DNA of 57,985 bases from a bacterium (GCA_024226735.1 JAAELL010000577.1:1-57985); one strand, 5' to 3'; numbered from the stretch's first letter, positions 6,852 to 16,308 are shown. The notes: generated from the sequence alone by a model not told the origin. Made by a program: numbers and translations.

Positions 6852-9080
6852 ATGAGCTCCCTCCTGGCCCGCTATGCGGGGCTCGCGCTGGCCGCGCTCC
6901 CGCTCTCGTGCAGCGGTGGGTCTGCCGACCGCCCCGACGGCCCGAGCGTCCTGCTGGTCACCCTCGACACCACGCGCGCCGACCGGCTCGGCTGTTACGG
7001 GTACGGGCCTGCCCGCACGCCGCGCATCGACGCGCTCGCCGCGCGCGGCGTGCGCTTCGAGCGCGCGTACTGCCCTGTCCCTTTGACGCTGCCCTCGCAC
7101 GCCGCGCTGATGACAGGCGTTCACCCTCGCGGCACGGGGCTGCACGTCAACTTCCAGGGCGCGCTACCGGCCGAGACGATCACGCTCGCGGAGCAGTTCC
7201 GGAGCGCGGGCTACCGCACCGGCGCATTCGTCGCCGCCTGGGTCTTGAACCAGGACTTCGGACTCGACCGCGGGTTCGAGTTCTACGACGACCTCTCCGC
7301 ACGGGACACGCGCGTCGACCAGCAGGCCGAGCGTGGCGGACAGGAGATCGCCGACAGCAGCCTCTCCTGGCTCGCGGAGGCACCCGACGATCCGTTCTTC
7401 GCGTGGGTGCACTTCTTCGACGCGCACGACCCGTACGTTCCGCCCGAGGGCTTTCGCGACCTGCCGCACCCCTACGACGGCGAGATCGCGTTCGTCGATG
7501 CTCAGCTCGGCCGCATCCTCGACTGGCTCGAAGAGAGCGGCCGGGCCGACGACACCGTGATCGTCATCGCGGCCGACCACGGTGAGTCGCTCGGCGAGCA
7601 CGGAGAGGACACGCACGGACTCTTGCTCTACGAGAGCGCGACGCGCGTTCCGCTCATTTTCGCCGGCGCCCCCTCGTTCGCCCGAGGGCACGTCGTGCAA
7701 GAGCCCGTGGGGCTCGTCGACGTGCACCCGACGCTGGTCGACCTCTTGGGTTGGGACAGAGCGGACAGCGTCGAGGGACGCAGCCTGCTCGAGGCGCTCG
7801 AAGGCGGCGAGCCCGCCGCTCAGCCCATCTCACTCGAGAGCGAATACGGAGCCCGATCGTTCGGCTGGGCCCCCCTGCACGCACTCGTGTCGGGCCCCTG
7901 GAAGTACATCGAGAGCCCGGCGCCCGAGCTCTACGACGTCGTCCGCGACCGGCCCGAGGCGACGAACGCGGCGGAGGGCGAGAAACAGCGCGCGGCGGAC
8001 ATGCGGCGAGCGCTCGGCCGGTTCCTCACATCTTCGACCGTGCGCGAGGCGGGTGACGTAGATCTCGGCGCCGCCGACGAAGCCAGCCTGAGCGCGCTGG
8101 GCTACGTGTCGGGCGTCGACGACCTCGAGGCGCTGCCGACGCTCGAGGGCCTGCGCAACCCGCGCGACATGACGCACGTGATGCGCGGGATGATGCAGGC
8201 GAAGCGGACCTTCGACGACGCGCGTTACGCCGAAACCGTCGAGCTCTTGGCCCCGCTCGTCGAAGAGAGCCCCGAGTCGGACGAGATGTGGAACGTCTAC
8301 GGCGAGTCCCTCCTCAAGCTGAATCGCTTCGAGGAGGCGCGCGTCGCGCTGCAGAACGCTCTGCGCAAGATGCCAGACAACCCGCGCCGCATCGTCGCGC
8401 TCGCCGACGCCCAGCGCGGACTCGGGCGTCCCGCGGACGCACGTGCGCAAGTCGAGCGCGCCCTCGCCCTGGATCCCGACTACGGTCAGGGCCACAGCCG
8501 CATGGGCGTCCTGCTCGGCGCGACCGGCGATCTCGCCGGCGCGACGCGGCACTTCAAGCGCTTCGCCGAGCTCGAGCCCAACTCGCCGAACGCCCACTGC
8601 AACTACGCCAACGGTCTGCTCGCAACGGGTCACCTCGACGACGGGCTGCGCGAGCTCCAGGCCGCCCTCCGGATCGACCCGGCTTGCCTGCAGGCACACG
8701 ACGCGAAGATCACCGTGCTGAGCACGAACGGTCGACACGCCGAAGCGTTCGAGGCGCTGCGCGCGGCCGCCAGCGCGACGGAGCTGCCGCGCTTCGCGCT
8801 ACAGCTCGCGTGGATCCTGGCGACCAGCCGCAACACGAGCATCGCGTCCGCGGACGAAGCGCTCGCCCTCGCGAACCGCCACGCCGAGGCCGTCGGCAGC
8901 GCCTTCGCGCTCGACGTGCTCGGCGCCGCCCGTGGGGCGTCGGGCGACACACAAGGCGCCATCGAAGCCACGACGCGCGCCCTGCAGCTCGTCGAGACCG
9001 CGGGCGACACGACCTCGACGGCCGCGACCCTGGGCGCTCACCTCGAGGCCTACCGCGCCGGTCGCCCCTGGCGCGAGTGA
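6852..9080 (+). CDS. Sulfatase-like lipoprotein with C-terminal TPR repeats
   Basis: The N-terminus is a lipoprotein signal ending in ALPLSC, favouring the ATG at 6852; upstream ATGs at 6822 and 6831 are possible. The alkaline-phosphatase-superfamily domain spans about residues 30-390, with LVTLDTTRADRLGCYGYG (metal-binding Asp) and AADHGESLGEHG. The nucleophile region reads PLTLPSHAALMTG: Thr stands where formylglycine sulfatases have Cys or Ser and His replaces the usual Arg, so a phosphotransferase or phosphodiesterase role is as likely as sulfatase activity. Residues from about 440 to the end are TPR repeats (for example ALDPDYGQGHSRMGVLLG). Anchored outside the cytoplasm, it may bind partner proteins. 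Confidence 0.82.
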   Translation: MSSLLARYAGLALAALPLSCSGGSADRPDGPSVLLVTLDTTRADRLGCYGYGPARTPRIDALAARGVRFERAYCPVPLTLPSHAALMTGVHPRGTGLHVNFQGALPAETITLAEQFRSAGYRTGAFVAAWVLNQDFGLDRGFEFYDDLSARDTRVDQQAERGGQEIADSSLSWLAEAPDDPFFAWVHFFDAHDPYVPPEGFRDLPHPYDGEIAFVDAQLGRILDWLEESGRADDTVIVIAADHGESLGEHGEDTHGLLLYESATRVPLIFAGAPSFARGHVVQEPVGLVDVHPTLVDLLGWDRADSVEGRSLLEALEGGEPAAQPISLESEYGARSFGWAPLHALVSGPWKYIESPAPELYDVVRDRPEATNAAEGEKQRAADMRRALGRFLTSSTVREAGDVDLGAADEASLSALGYVSGVDDLEALPTLEGLRNPRDMTHVMRGMMQAKRTFDDARYAETVELLAPLVEESPESDEMWNVYGESLLKLNRFEEARVALQNALRKMPDNPRRIVALADAQRGLGRPADARAQVERALALDPDYGQGHSRMGVLLGATGDLAGATRHFKRFAELEPNSPNAHCNYANGLLATGHLDDGLRELQAALRIDPACLQAHDAKITVLSTNGRHAEAFEALRAAASATELPRFALQLAWILATSRNTSIASADEALALANRHAEAVGSAFALDVLGAARGASGDTQGAIEATTRALQLVETAGDTTSTAATLGAHLEAYRAGRPWRE

Positions 9081-9099
9081 GGTGACCCCACCCGTCGAG

Positions 9100-9372
9100 T
9101 CAATCCGCGGCGGTCGCGACGAGGAACAGGCGCGGGAAGCGAAAGACGCTCAGGCCGCGCGCACCGCGCGGATACTCCGCTGCGAGCACGGCCCGGTACG
9201 CCTCGAGGAACCGCTCCCGTTCCGCGTCCGACAGACCGCTCAGGACCGGCCGCAGCCCCGTGCCGCTCACCCAGTCCAAGACCGCCTCCGGCCCCTCGAG
9301 CTTGATGGCGATGTGCCGGATGAGACGGATTACCTCGCCCAGGGCGAGCTTGAGCTCTTCTGCAGTGAATAT
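9100..9372 (-). pseudogene. Remnant of a trans-aconitate methyltransferase-like gene
   Basis: The last 75 or so codons resemble the C-terminus of Tam-type SAM methyltransferases: LEGPEAVLDWVSGTGLRP, then AERERFLEAYRAVLAAEYP and FPRLFLVA at the very end. The SAM-binding Rossmann part is missing, and upstream sequence in the same frame loses coding character and runs into the receiver-protein gene. There is no plausible start codon. I read it as a 5'-truncated relic; the match is by recall of family motifs only. Confidence 0.65.
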
Positions 9373-9406
9373 GGATCGTGTGGCGCTTGGCGGGAGTTGC
9401 GCGCCA

Positions 9407-10042
9407 TCAGCAATAACGGTCCGTCCGCAGCGTGTCCAATCCGATCTCACGCAGGCACAGCGCAATGTCCGCGATCTCGGCCAGTGAGGCGGGCTCGATC
9501 CGGCGCAGGAGCTCCTCCTGCGCCTCATCCAGGGCGGCGCCCTCGAGCCCCGGCCCGAGTCCACGTTCCGTGCCCGGAGCTCCCGCGAACGTCGCCTCGA
9601 GCAGCCTCCGCTCGTCGCCCGTCAGATCGCCCAGCCGCTCCGCCATCCTCCCGACCTCGCGCCAGCGCGCGCGGCTCTCGGCGTCGACGTCGAGGCACTC
9701 CCGGACCGAGTGCAACAGGTCCGCGACAACGACGGGGCGCTGGATCAGCGTCTCGGCCCCCGCGCGCATCGCGGCCACGACCTCGGGCACGCCGGCGCGC
9801 TCGATGATGAGCACGCTCGGCACGTGCCACCCGAGCACGTGCAGCCGCGCCATCACCTCTGCCGGCTTCTCGACGTTCTCGTGGACGGCGTAGACCAGGG
9901 CGTTCGGCCGCTCGCTCTCAGACCAGAGCTCGAGCCGCTCGAAGCCCGAGGTGCGCACGCCGAGCTCGCCGAGTTGCTCCAGGAGCTCGATCCGGTTGTG
10001 GGCATCCGGATCGACGACGAGGACAGTGGCTTTCTCGCGCAT
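9407..10042 (-). CDS. FixJ-like protein with a degenerate receiver domain
   Basis: The 211-residue protein is organised like a FixJ-type response regulator: VLVVDPDAHNR at the start, VPSVLIIERAGVPEVVAAMRAGAETLIQRP in place of the canonical switch region, then GDLTGDERRLLEATFAGA. Key residues are altered: the phospho-acceptor region reads ALVYAVHEN without the expected Asp, the switch Thr is Glu, and the conserved Lys is Arg. The C-terminus lacks a recognisable LuxR helix-turn-helix. It probably does not accept phosphate and may be a pseudo-receiver or a decaying gene. The ATG at 10042 is preferred over the GTG at 10048. Confidence 0.65.
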   Translation of the reverse strand: MREKATVLVVDPDAHNRIELLEQLGELGVRTSGFERLELWSESERPNALVYAVHENVEKPAEVMARLHVLGWHVPSVLIIERAGVPEVVAAMRAGAETLIQRPVVVADLLHSVRECLDVDAESRARWREVGRMAERLGDLTGDERRLLEATFAGAPGTERGLGPGLEGAALDEAQEELLRRIEPASLAEIADIALCLREIGLDTLRTDRYC

Positions 10043-10169
10043 GCACACTAGACGTTGCCGGTGCCGAAGCGCCCAAACAATGCCTATCTCAAGGGCGCAT
10101 CCCGCGTTTCCCGGAATAGAGAGGCGGCGAGCCGTTCGGGAGCAGCCATTCCTACGAACAGAACGTCTG

Positions 10170-12149
10170 CTATGGACAGAACGTCACCGTCAGCCCGTGC
10201 GACAGGTTGAAGTCGCTTCCCTGGGCCTGCGGGTCTCGATACCAATACTGAAAGTGCCACGTCGTCCCCGCCTCGATCCTCCCCGCGGGCTGCGGTGGCT
10301 GCGTCAGATCCACCGCGCCGATCGCGAGCCCCTGGGACGTCGACTGCACGACAGGGAGTCGGAAGAAGGGCAAGCCGACGCAGAGGAACGCGTCGCCGAG
10401 GGGCAGATAGCCGCGTCCCGCTCCGTACAGAAAGATGCCGAACTGGTTGGGGGGTACTTGGCTGGCGCGCAGGGAGAACGCGTTGTTCGATACGCGGATC
10501 GACCCGGTGTGCCGCAAGAGAGCGCCGGGGCCGGCCGTGTTGGGCGTCGTCGCGCAGAAGGTGGACGAGGTGCAGTCACACTCATCGGGGACACCGTTGC
10601 CGTCGCTGTCCATCGATGTGCCCGATGCGATGTCGGTCGCGTCCGGCACGCCGTTCCCGTTGCAGTCGAACGTGGCGTCGAGCGACATGACGAGCGAGAA
10701 CCCGTCACCGTAGCCGTCGGTCCCGCCTCCCGCGAAGTGCTCGGCCAAGAGCTCGAGCTCGAGGCGCCGCGTGCCCGGCGGGAGCACGCCGCTGGTCGCG
10801 CGCTGCAAGAGACCGGTCAGCTGGGTGCCGCTACCACCGATCGCCGCAATGCGATCGGCGAGCGTCACGGGCCCGATCCCGTCGGTCCCGAGAGCGCCCC
10901 CCACCGTGTCTCGGAACGCGAGTGTCAGGCGCATGCGGTCCTCCTGATCGGCATAGCCGCCGAGCCAGCCCTCGAGCTGGTACTGCACGACACCGAGATC
11001 GATCCAGTGCGCGAGCCCCTCGACGTCGACGGCCTGATGCGCGACGTCGTCTTGCGTCCCCGCTCCGCCGGAGAAGAAGCTCGCTCCGCGCGCCGGCGGC
11101 CCGGGGTCGCTCGCCTCGGGAAACCCGCCGCCGGCGTCCCACTCGATCGCCGTCAAGGCCCCGATGTCGCGCCATCCGGCGAGCCCCCGATCGGGACTGA
11201 AGTCGAGGTTCGCCGTCGCCGCCTCCGCATCGCCGTTCTGGATGAGGTTCCGACCGAAGCGTGCCTCGAGCGCCAGTCCAATCGGACGCCCATCCAGCTC
11301 CCAGAACGGGTCGGCGAAGACGCCGAGGTGCGCCATCGCCGTCGCGACCAGGTCGGCCTGGACGGCCGGCTCCCAGATCCTGCCCTTGCGTGCGGAGGGG
11401 CCGCTGACGATGAAGGGGATCGTGCGCTGTTCGGGCAGCCCACCGGAGTGCCCGGTGCCGATGCCGCCGTGGTCGGTCGAGACGAGGATCAGCCAGTCCT
11501 CCTGCGCGTAGCTCGGCCGAGCGCGTAGCGCGTCGAGGACGCCTCCGATCAAGCCGTCGGTCTCGCTGATCTCAGCCAGGTACGCTGCCGAAGTCGGTGA
11601 GAAGCAACAGCCATGTCCGGCGACGTCGACGTCCGCGAAGTAGAGGAACATCGCGTCGGGATCATGATTCGTCAGACGGTCGGCCGCCTCGAGCGCGGCG
11701 GCGGCGTCGCCCCCCTGGGTGTAGTCCTGGAAGAAGACGTGGTCGACGCCCACCATCAGATAGTCACGCAGCGGCGCCCAGGTCAGCTGCGTCGCGGTGT
11801 CGACGTCCGGCAACGCGGACTCCAAGAGAGCGAGGAAGTTCGGGTAGCGCGCGAGGTTGTTGCCTCCGAATCCGTTGGTGGTCACCTGGTGCTTGTCCCC
11901 CCACACACCGCACAACAGGTTCGACCATCCCGGGCCGCTGAACGTGAGCGGCCCCGACTGAGCGTCCGGTGCGTACGCCCCATCGGCAATCAGCGTGTCG
12001 ATGTTGGGCGTGCTGGCCACCTCCATCGCATCGGGCCGCAGGCCGTCGATGCCGATGAACAGAACCTTCTTGTCGAGGCTGCCCTGGCCCGAGCCGGGTG
12101 ATGCCAAGGCGAGAAGAACGAGAGCGAGGGACAGGCGAGGCGTGGGCAT
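10170..12149 (-). CDS. Secreted phosphodiesterase-like enzyme with shared C-terminal domain
   Basis: The 659-residue protein begins with a signal peptide (MPTPRLSLALVLLALASPGSGQ, start 12149). An alkaline-phosphatase-superfamily domain of the type I phosphodiesterase type follows: FIGIDGLRPDAM (metal Asp), PLTFSGPGWSNLLCG (probable nucleophilic Thr), VSTDHGGIGTGHSGG (metal ligands). After a jelly-roll-like segment there is a thrombospondin-type-3-like calcium loop pair (DCNGNGVPD, DSDGNGVPDECD). The last ~130 residues are the shared domain, with TTWHFQYWYRD. It probably cleaves phosphoesters outside the cell; the substrate is unknown. Confidence 0.82.
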   Translation of the reverse strand: MPTPRLSLALVLLALASPGSGQGSLDKKVLFIGIDGLRPDAMEVASTPNIDTLIADGAYAPDAQSGPLTFSGPGWSNLLCGVWGDKHQVTTNGFGGNNLARYPNFLALLESALPDVDTATQLTWAPLRDYLMVGVDHVFFQDYTQGGDAAAALEAADRLTNHDPDAMFLYFADVDVAGHGCCFSPTSAAYLAEISETDGLIGGVLDALRARPSYAQEDWLILVSTDHGGIGTGHSGGLPEQRTIPFIVSGPSARKGRIWEPAVQADLVATAMAHLGVFADPFWELDGRPIGLALEARFGRNLIQNGDAEAATANLDFSPDRGLAGWRDIGALTAIEWDAGGGFPEASDPGPPARGASFFSGGAGTQDDVAHQAVDVEGLAHWIDLGVVQYQLEGWLGGYADQEDRMRLTLAFRDTVGGALGTDGIGPVTLADRIAAIGGSGTQLTGLLQRATSGVLPPGTRRLELELLAEHFAGGGTDGYGDGFSLVMSLDATFDCNGNGVPDATDIASGTSMDSDGNGVPDECDCTSSTFCATTPNTAGPGALLRHTGSIRVSNNAFSLRASQVPPNQFGIFLYGAGRGYLPLGDAFLCVGLPFFRLPVVQSTSQGLAIGAVDLTQPPQPAGRIEAGTTWHFQYWYRDPQAQGSDFNLSHGLTVTFCP

Positions 12150-12280
12150 GGAACCCACTCTAGCAGCCCCCCCTGCGCCTTTTCCCACAAATGGGATGGC
12201 CTTCGCGCCCCCACCTTTTGGCCACTTGCGGGGCAGCCAGGCTTGATCGCGCCGCACGCAGGCCTTGGAGTAGGGAGCAA

Positions 12281-13954
12281 GTGCCTACGAACTCTCCCCT
12301 CACGGTCCGCGGTCGACTCGGTATCTACACGCCGGCAACCGTCGCACTCGCGATCGGAGCCGGCTTGTCGATGATGGCTGTTCAGAGCCCGTCGCGGGGA
12401 TCGTGGGCGACGGTTGCCGGCTTGCTCGGGCTCGTATTCTCCGTGGTGCTCTGCGCCTATCTCGTCCACGCCGGTCGCCGCGCCCAACGCTTCGAAGAGC
12501 TCGTCGAGGAGAGTGCCGCCGCGCAACGCGCCGCCGACGCCGCGTCCCTGGCGCTCCACGCGAGCGAGGCACGCCTGAGCAGCGTCCTCGAATCCGTGCC
12601 CGAAGTCGTGTGGTCGATGGAGCTCCCCACGCACAGGGTGACCTACGTCAGCCCTGGCGTCCTCGCGATCCACGGGCTGCAACCCGAGGCGATACTCGCG
12701 AACCCGGCCCTGTGGTTCGATTGCGTCCACCCCGACGACCGCGCGATGGTCCGCGCCGCGCTCGTCGGTATCGGGAAGCACGAACGCACGACGACGGAGT
12801 ATCGCGTCCTGCGCGCCGACGGAACCGAACGCTGGGTGCGCGACCGCGCCGTGCTCATCCACGACGAGAGCGGAGCTCCCGAGCGCATCGACGGCATCAT
12901 GAGCGACGCTACCGACGAGATCGGCGCGGTGCTAGCGCTGGAGCAGAGTGAGCGACGATACCGCCTGCTCGTCGAGAACGCCTCGGTCTGCATCAAAGAG
13001 ATCGATGTCGACGGGTGCATCCTGTCGATGAACCCGGCGGGCCTGAAGATGCTGAGCGTGCAAAACGAGGGCCAGGTTCGCCACGCGCGATTCGTCGACT
13101 TCATCGACGAGGTCGATCGATCGACCGTTCGCCGCGCGCTCGACGGCGCCCTCGCGGGCACGAGCACCGCGTTCGAGTTCGGGATGCAGGTCCGCGGCGA
13201 CCAGCGCCACTACTCGTCGACCGTGATTCCTGTACGCGATGACGACGGCACCATCGAGCGGCTCATGGGCGTGACGAGGGACACCACCGACCAGGTCCAG
13301 GCGGAAGAACGCAAGGCGGCCCTCCGACACGAGCTCGACCACCGCGTGAAGAACACGCTCGGCATGGTGCTCGCGCTGGCCGACCAGGCGATGGTGCGCT
13401 CGCCGTCGGTCCAGACCTTCCACGAGAACTTCCGTGGCCGCCTGCTCGCCCTCGCCCGCAACCACGAGACCCTCGCCGCGTCCAACTGGCGGGGGGTGGA
13501 GGTCGTCGACACCTTGCGCACGACGTTCGCGCCGTTCGACTCCTCCCGGTTCACCCTCGACGGCCCGGACCTGCGCGTTCCGGCCCGCGTCTCGGGCCCG
13601 CTCTCCCTGGCGCTGCACGAGCTGACGACCAACGCCGCGAAGTACGGGGCCCTGTCGGAGCCGGACGGCCGGGTGTCGATCCACTGGAAGTGCGAGGCCG
13701 AACAACTCGCGATCTACTGGCGGGAGTCGACGCGGGTTCCGGTCGAGGCGCCGCGCCGGTTCGGCATGGGCCTGACGCTCGTACGCGGCTTGATCGAGCA
13801 CGAGCTCGGCGGCTCGGTCCACGTCGACTTCCGCAAGAAGGGCCTGCACGCCGTCCTCGTGCTGTCGACCGGCGAGACGGCCGACCCGGAGCCGCCGGAA
13901 GAAGTGAGCGATCGATCGCGCTTGGCCGCCCGCTTGCCTGCCGCTGGCGCGTGA
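12281..13954 (+). CDS. PAS-domain HWE-family sensor histidine kinase
   Basis: A GTG at 12281, six bases after GGGAG, starts a 557-residue protein. Two membrane segments lie at about residues 17-35 and 42-65, followed by a coiled linker, a PAS/PAC domain (about 105-225), a second PAS (about 235-350) and an HWE kinase core. The core shows ELDHRVKNTLGMVLALADQ with the phospho-accepting His, the N-box LALHELTTNAAKYGALS, and the diagnostic WRE motif (IYWRES). The kinase autophosphorylates and passes phosphate to a response regulator. The only receiver-like protein nearby (9407-10042) is degenerate, so the partner is probably elsewhere. Confidence 0.88.
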   Translation: MPTNSPLTVRGRLGIYTPATVALAIGAGLSMMAVQSPSRGSWATVAGLLGLVFSVVLCAYLVHAGRRAQRFEELVEESAAAQRAADAASLALHASEARLSSVLESVPEVVWSMELPTHRVTYVSPGVLAIHGLQPEAILANPALWFDCVHPDDRAMVRAALVGIGKHERTTTEYRVLRADGTERWVRDRAVLIHDESGAPERIDGIMSDATDEIGAVLALEQSERRYRLLVENASVCIKEIDVDGCILSMNPAGLKMLSVQNEGQVRHARFVDFIDEVDRSTVRRALDGALAGTSTAFEFGMQVRGDQRHYSSTVIPVRDDDGTIERLMGVTRDTTDQVQAEERKAALRHELDHRVKNTLGMVLALADQAMVRSPSVQTFHENFRGRLLALARNHETLAASNWRGVEVVDTLRTTFAPFDSSRFTLDGPDLRVPARVSGPLSLALHELTTNAAKYGALSEPDGRVSIHWKCEAEQLAIYWRESTRVPVEAPRRFGMGLTLVRGLIEHELGGSVHVDFRKKGLHAVLVLSTGETADPEPPEEVSDRSRLAARLPAAGA

Positions 13955-14129
13955 TCTGCAGCAGCGCATAGGCGGTCCAGGCGCCGACGACGAGGAAGCC
14001 CGCGCAGGAGATCCACAGGCCGGCATCCCAGGCCCTGCCCGGCGCGAGGCCCGGCGCGAGGCCCGGCGGCGTCCGTGCATAGCGCAGCCAGAGCGCCCTT
14101 TGCCATGCGAGCAGGGATGCGGGCGTCTG
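13939..14129 (-). other. Possible remnant of a small membrane protein
   Basis: Between the kinase gene and the hairpin at 14259 the minus strand has an open frame that reads QTPASLLAWQ, an Ala/Pro/Gly linker and a convincing membrane segment (GLWISCAGFLVVGAWTAYALL). No ATG, GTG or TTG lies suitably upstream before a TGA, so it is not a normal gene. The linker is encoded by short tandem copies of GCCCGGCGCGAG. The rest of this 300-base gap shows no coding character. It may be a relic or a gene with an unusual start. Confidence 0.3.
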
Positions 14130-14258
14130 AGCCCCGACCCAACGATCGACCCGGCAACCCCGGCCCGAGCGCGCGCAGGAGAGCGCCGAACGTGGCGGGA
14201 GGCGTACGGGGGCCGGGGTCGTACGTCAACGTGCAAGTACGGTAGCGTGCCGACCCCG

Positions 14259-14328
14259 TTCGGGTCGTACCGATCCCGCGCAATCCCCACCACTCACGGG
14301 GGATTGCGCGGGCTCGGTACGACCCGAA
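14259..14328. terminator. Long hairpin between convergent genes (possible bidirectional terminator)
   Basis: Arms at 14259-14288 and 14299-14328 are 30-nt inverted copies with one mismatch around a 10-nt loop. The hairpin lies between the 3' end of the kinase gene and the 3' end of a minus-strand secreted protein, where a two-way terminator is expected. No strong T-tract follows on either side and the stem is longer than usual, so a repeat element is also possible. It does not carry the CTAG ends seen in the other palindromes. Confidence 0.6.
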
Positions 14329-14335
14329 CTCCGTC

Positions 14336-15121
14336 CTACAAGAACACCACGGACACAGCGTCCGAGAAGTTCGAGCTCACCTGATCCCGAAACCAGGCCT
14401 GGAAGTGCCAGGTCTCACCAGCGACGACCGGAACCGGTGGCGATTCCGGCATCGCCGTCGTGTCCACGTCCAACGTGAACACGCCGTTCGGCCCGGAGGA
14501 CAAGACGTGCGCGTTGAAGCGCAGGATGCTGCCGCCGAGACAGAGGTTGCCCGAGCTACCGGGCAGCCCCGTTTGGAAGCCGCGCATGCGCGAGGCGAGG
14601 AAGTAGCCGAACTCGTTCGCGGGTAGACCGGACGCATCGAGAGTCAGATCGACGTCCGCTGCCCGGTTGCTGCCCGACGCGCCGATCGACGCCGCTGCAC
14701 CGGTCGAGTTGGGAGCAGCGTCGCAGTAGGCCTCGCCCATCACGATCGAGAGCGCGGCGTCGCTCACATCTTCGTAATCTTCGCTCGCGTTGTCTTGCCG
14801 GACGCGGACGAACACTTGGCCGGAGACCGCATCGGGTACGGTCCAGGCATAGGTGTGGATGCTGCCGCCGGTGGGGTCACCGAGCGGAAGGTCCAGCGCG
14901 ATCACGATCCATGGACCGTTCATGCCAGTCGTCGAGTACCACAGGTCCCAATCGACCGTGTCGTGCTCGATCGTCGGTGTCCAAGACACCTCGACGGTCG
15001 TTCCGACCGCCAGGAGCTCACCGCCGTTGGGCGAGAGAAGGGTGACGTGCGCCTCTGCCGACGCGACCAACGCGAGAGCGCCCGACGCAAGTCGGAACGC
15101 ACCGAGTGCGTGGTGGAGCAT
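14336..15121 (-). CDS. Secreted Ig-like protein with shared C-terminal domain
   Basis: The 261-residue protein has a signal peptide ending near ASAEA. Residues 25-130 resemble the KRE9/KNH-type beta-sandwich module (VTLLSPNGGELLAVGTTVEVSW, YAWTVPDAVSGQVFVRVRQ), which is often found in extracellular proteins. The last ~129 residues are the shared domain, from YCDAAPNSTG to GETWHFQAWFRDQ and VVFL. It is one of the shortest architectures carrying that domain and therefore a useful reference for its limits. The function is unknown; it is probably attached to or released from the cell surface. Confidence 0.78.
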   Translation of the reverse strand: MLHHALGAFRLASGALALVASAEAHVTLLSPNGGELLAVGTTVEVSWTPTIEHDTVDWDLWYSTTGMNGPWIVIALDLPLGDPTGGSIHTYAWTVPDAVSGQVFVRVRQDNASEDYEDVSDAALSIVMGEAYCDAAPNSTGAAASIGASGSNRAADVDLTLDASGLPANEFGYFLASRMRGFQTGLPGSSGNLCLGGSILRFNAHVLSSGPNGVFTLDVDTTAMPESPPVPVVAGETWHFQAWFRDQVSSNFSDAVSVVFL

Positions 15122-15258
15122 TGGGAATCTCCTGAATGTTTCTGCCGTGGAGCCAGGTCCCGAATGGGTCCGGCGTCTGCCGCGCCGGAGCGCCTATGCT
15201 AGTCTGGCCACCCGCGGATTGGGAAGGCGACTGTCTCTCTCCAGCAAAGGAGCCCTCC

Positions 15259-16308
15259 TTGCATGCTCTGACCCTCCATGCACCCGGTGACGTGCGCCAT
15301 GAATCGGTGCCCGACCCGGTGTTACGACTACCGAGCGACACCATCGTGCGCGTGCTCAAGACCGCCGTCTGCGGCTCGGATCTGCACGGCTACCACGGTC
15401 GTGAGATCGGGTTGGATCCGGGGACCATCGTCGGTCACGAGTTTGTCGGCGAGGTGCTCGAGGTCGGCGAACAGGTGCGGAGCGTGCGCCCCGGCGACGT
15501 CGTCGTCGGCGCGTTCTCGACGAGCTGCGGAAACTGCGTCGCCTGCAATCGCGGATTGACGGCGCGCTGCCTCGCCGGTGGCGAAGTGTTCGGTTGGGTC
15601 TCGAGCGGGACCGGACTGCAGGGCGCTCAGGCCGAGCGCGTCAGAGTGCCGCTCGCCGACGGAACGCTCGTCAAGTGTCCGCCCGAGCTGGACCTCGAGC
15701 TGGCGCTCCTCGCGGGCGACGTGTTGTCGACCGGCTTGTTCTGCGCCGAGGCGGGAGGCGTCGGCCCCGGGCAGACCGTCGTCGTGCTCGGAGCCGGCCC
15801 GGTTGGACTCGCCGCTGTGATGGCGGCGCGCGCGATGGGCGCCGAGGTCGTGATGAACATCGACCGCATCCCGGGCCGGCTGCAGCAGGCGGAACGTTTC
15901 GGAGCACGACCCGTCCACCTCGACGACGACGACGTGGTCGCGATCGTGCGCGAGGCCGGAGGCGGGCTCGGCGCGGACGCGGTGCTCGAGGTCGTCGGCT
16001 CCAAAGCCGCGACGCGCCTCGCCTACGAGATCGTTCGCCCCGGCGGCACGATCTCCGCCGTCGGCGTGCACACCGAATCCAACCTCGCGTTCACCGCGGG
16101 AGAGGCGTACGACAAGAACCTGACCTACCGCGCCGGCCGCTGTTCGGCGCGCGCGATGATGCAGCGCGCGCTCGGGCTGATGACGAGCGGCGTGATCGAC
16201 CCGTCACCGATGATCACGCACCGGATGCCGCTCAGCGCGGGACCCAATGCCTACGCGCTGTTCGCCGCACGCGCCGAGGGCTGCCAGAAGATCGTGCTCG
16301 AGCCGTAG
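15259..16308 (+). CDS. Zinc-dependent alcohol dehydrogenase (MDR family)
   Basis: A TTG start at 15259 is chosen because AAAGGAG lies just upstream and because it gives the standard N-terminus HALTLHAPGDV; the protein has 349 residues. The catalytic zinc site is represented by TAVCGSDLHGYHG and GHEFVGEV, the structural zinc by CGNCVACNRGLTARC, and the Rossmann NAD(P) site by VVLGAGPVGLAAV. It is expected to oxidise an alcohol or polyol with NAD(P). No neighbour indicates the substrate. It ends about 40 bp from a convergent pseudogene. Confidence 0.85.
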   Translation: MHALTLHAPGDVRHESVPDPVLRLPSDTIVRVLKTAVCGSDLHGYHGREIGLDPGTIVGHEFVGEVLEVGEQVRSVRPGDVVVGAFSTSCGNCVACNRGLTARCLAGGEVFGWVSSGTGLQGAQAERVRVPLADGTLVKCPPELDLELALLAGDVLSTGLFCAEAGGVGPGQTVVVLGAGPVGLAAVMAARAMGAEVVMNIDRIPGRLQQAERFGARPVHLDDDDVVAIVREAGGGLGADAVLEVVGSKAATRLAYEIVRPGGTISAVGVHTESNLAFTAGEAYDKNLTYRAGRCSARAMMQRALGLMTSGVIDPSPMITHRMPLSAGPNAYALFAARAEGCQKIVLEP

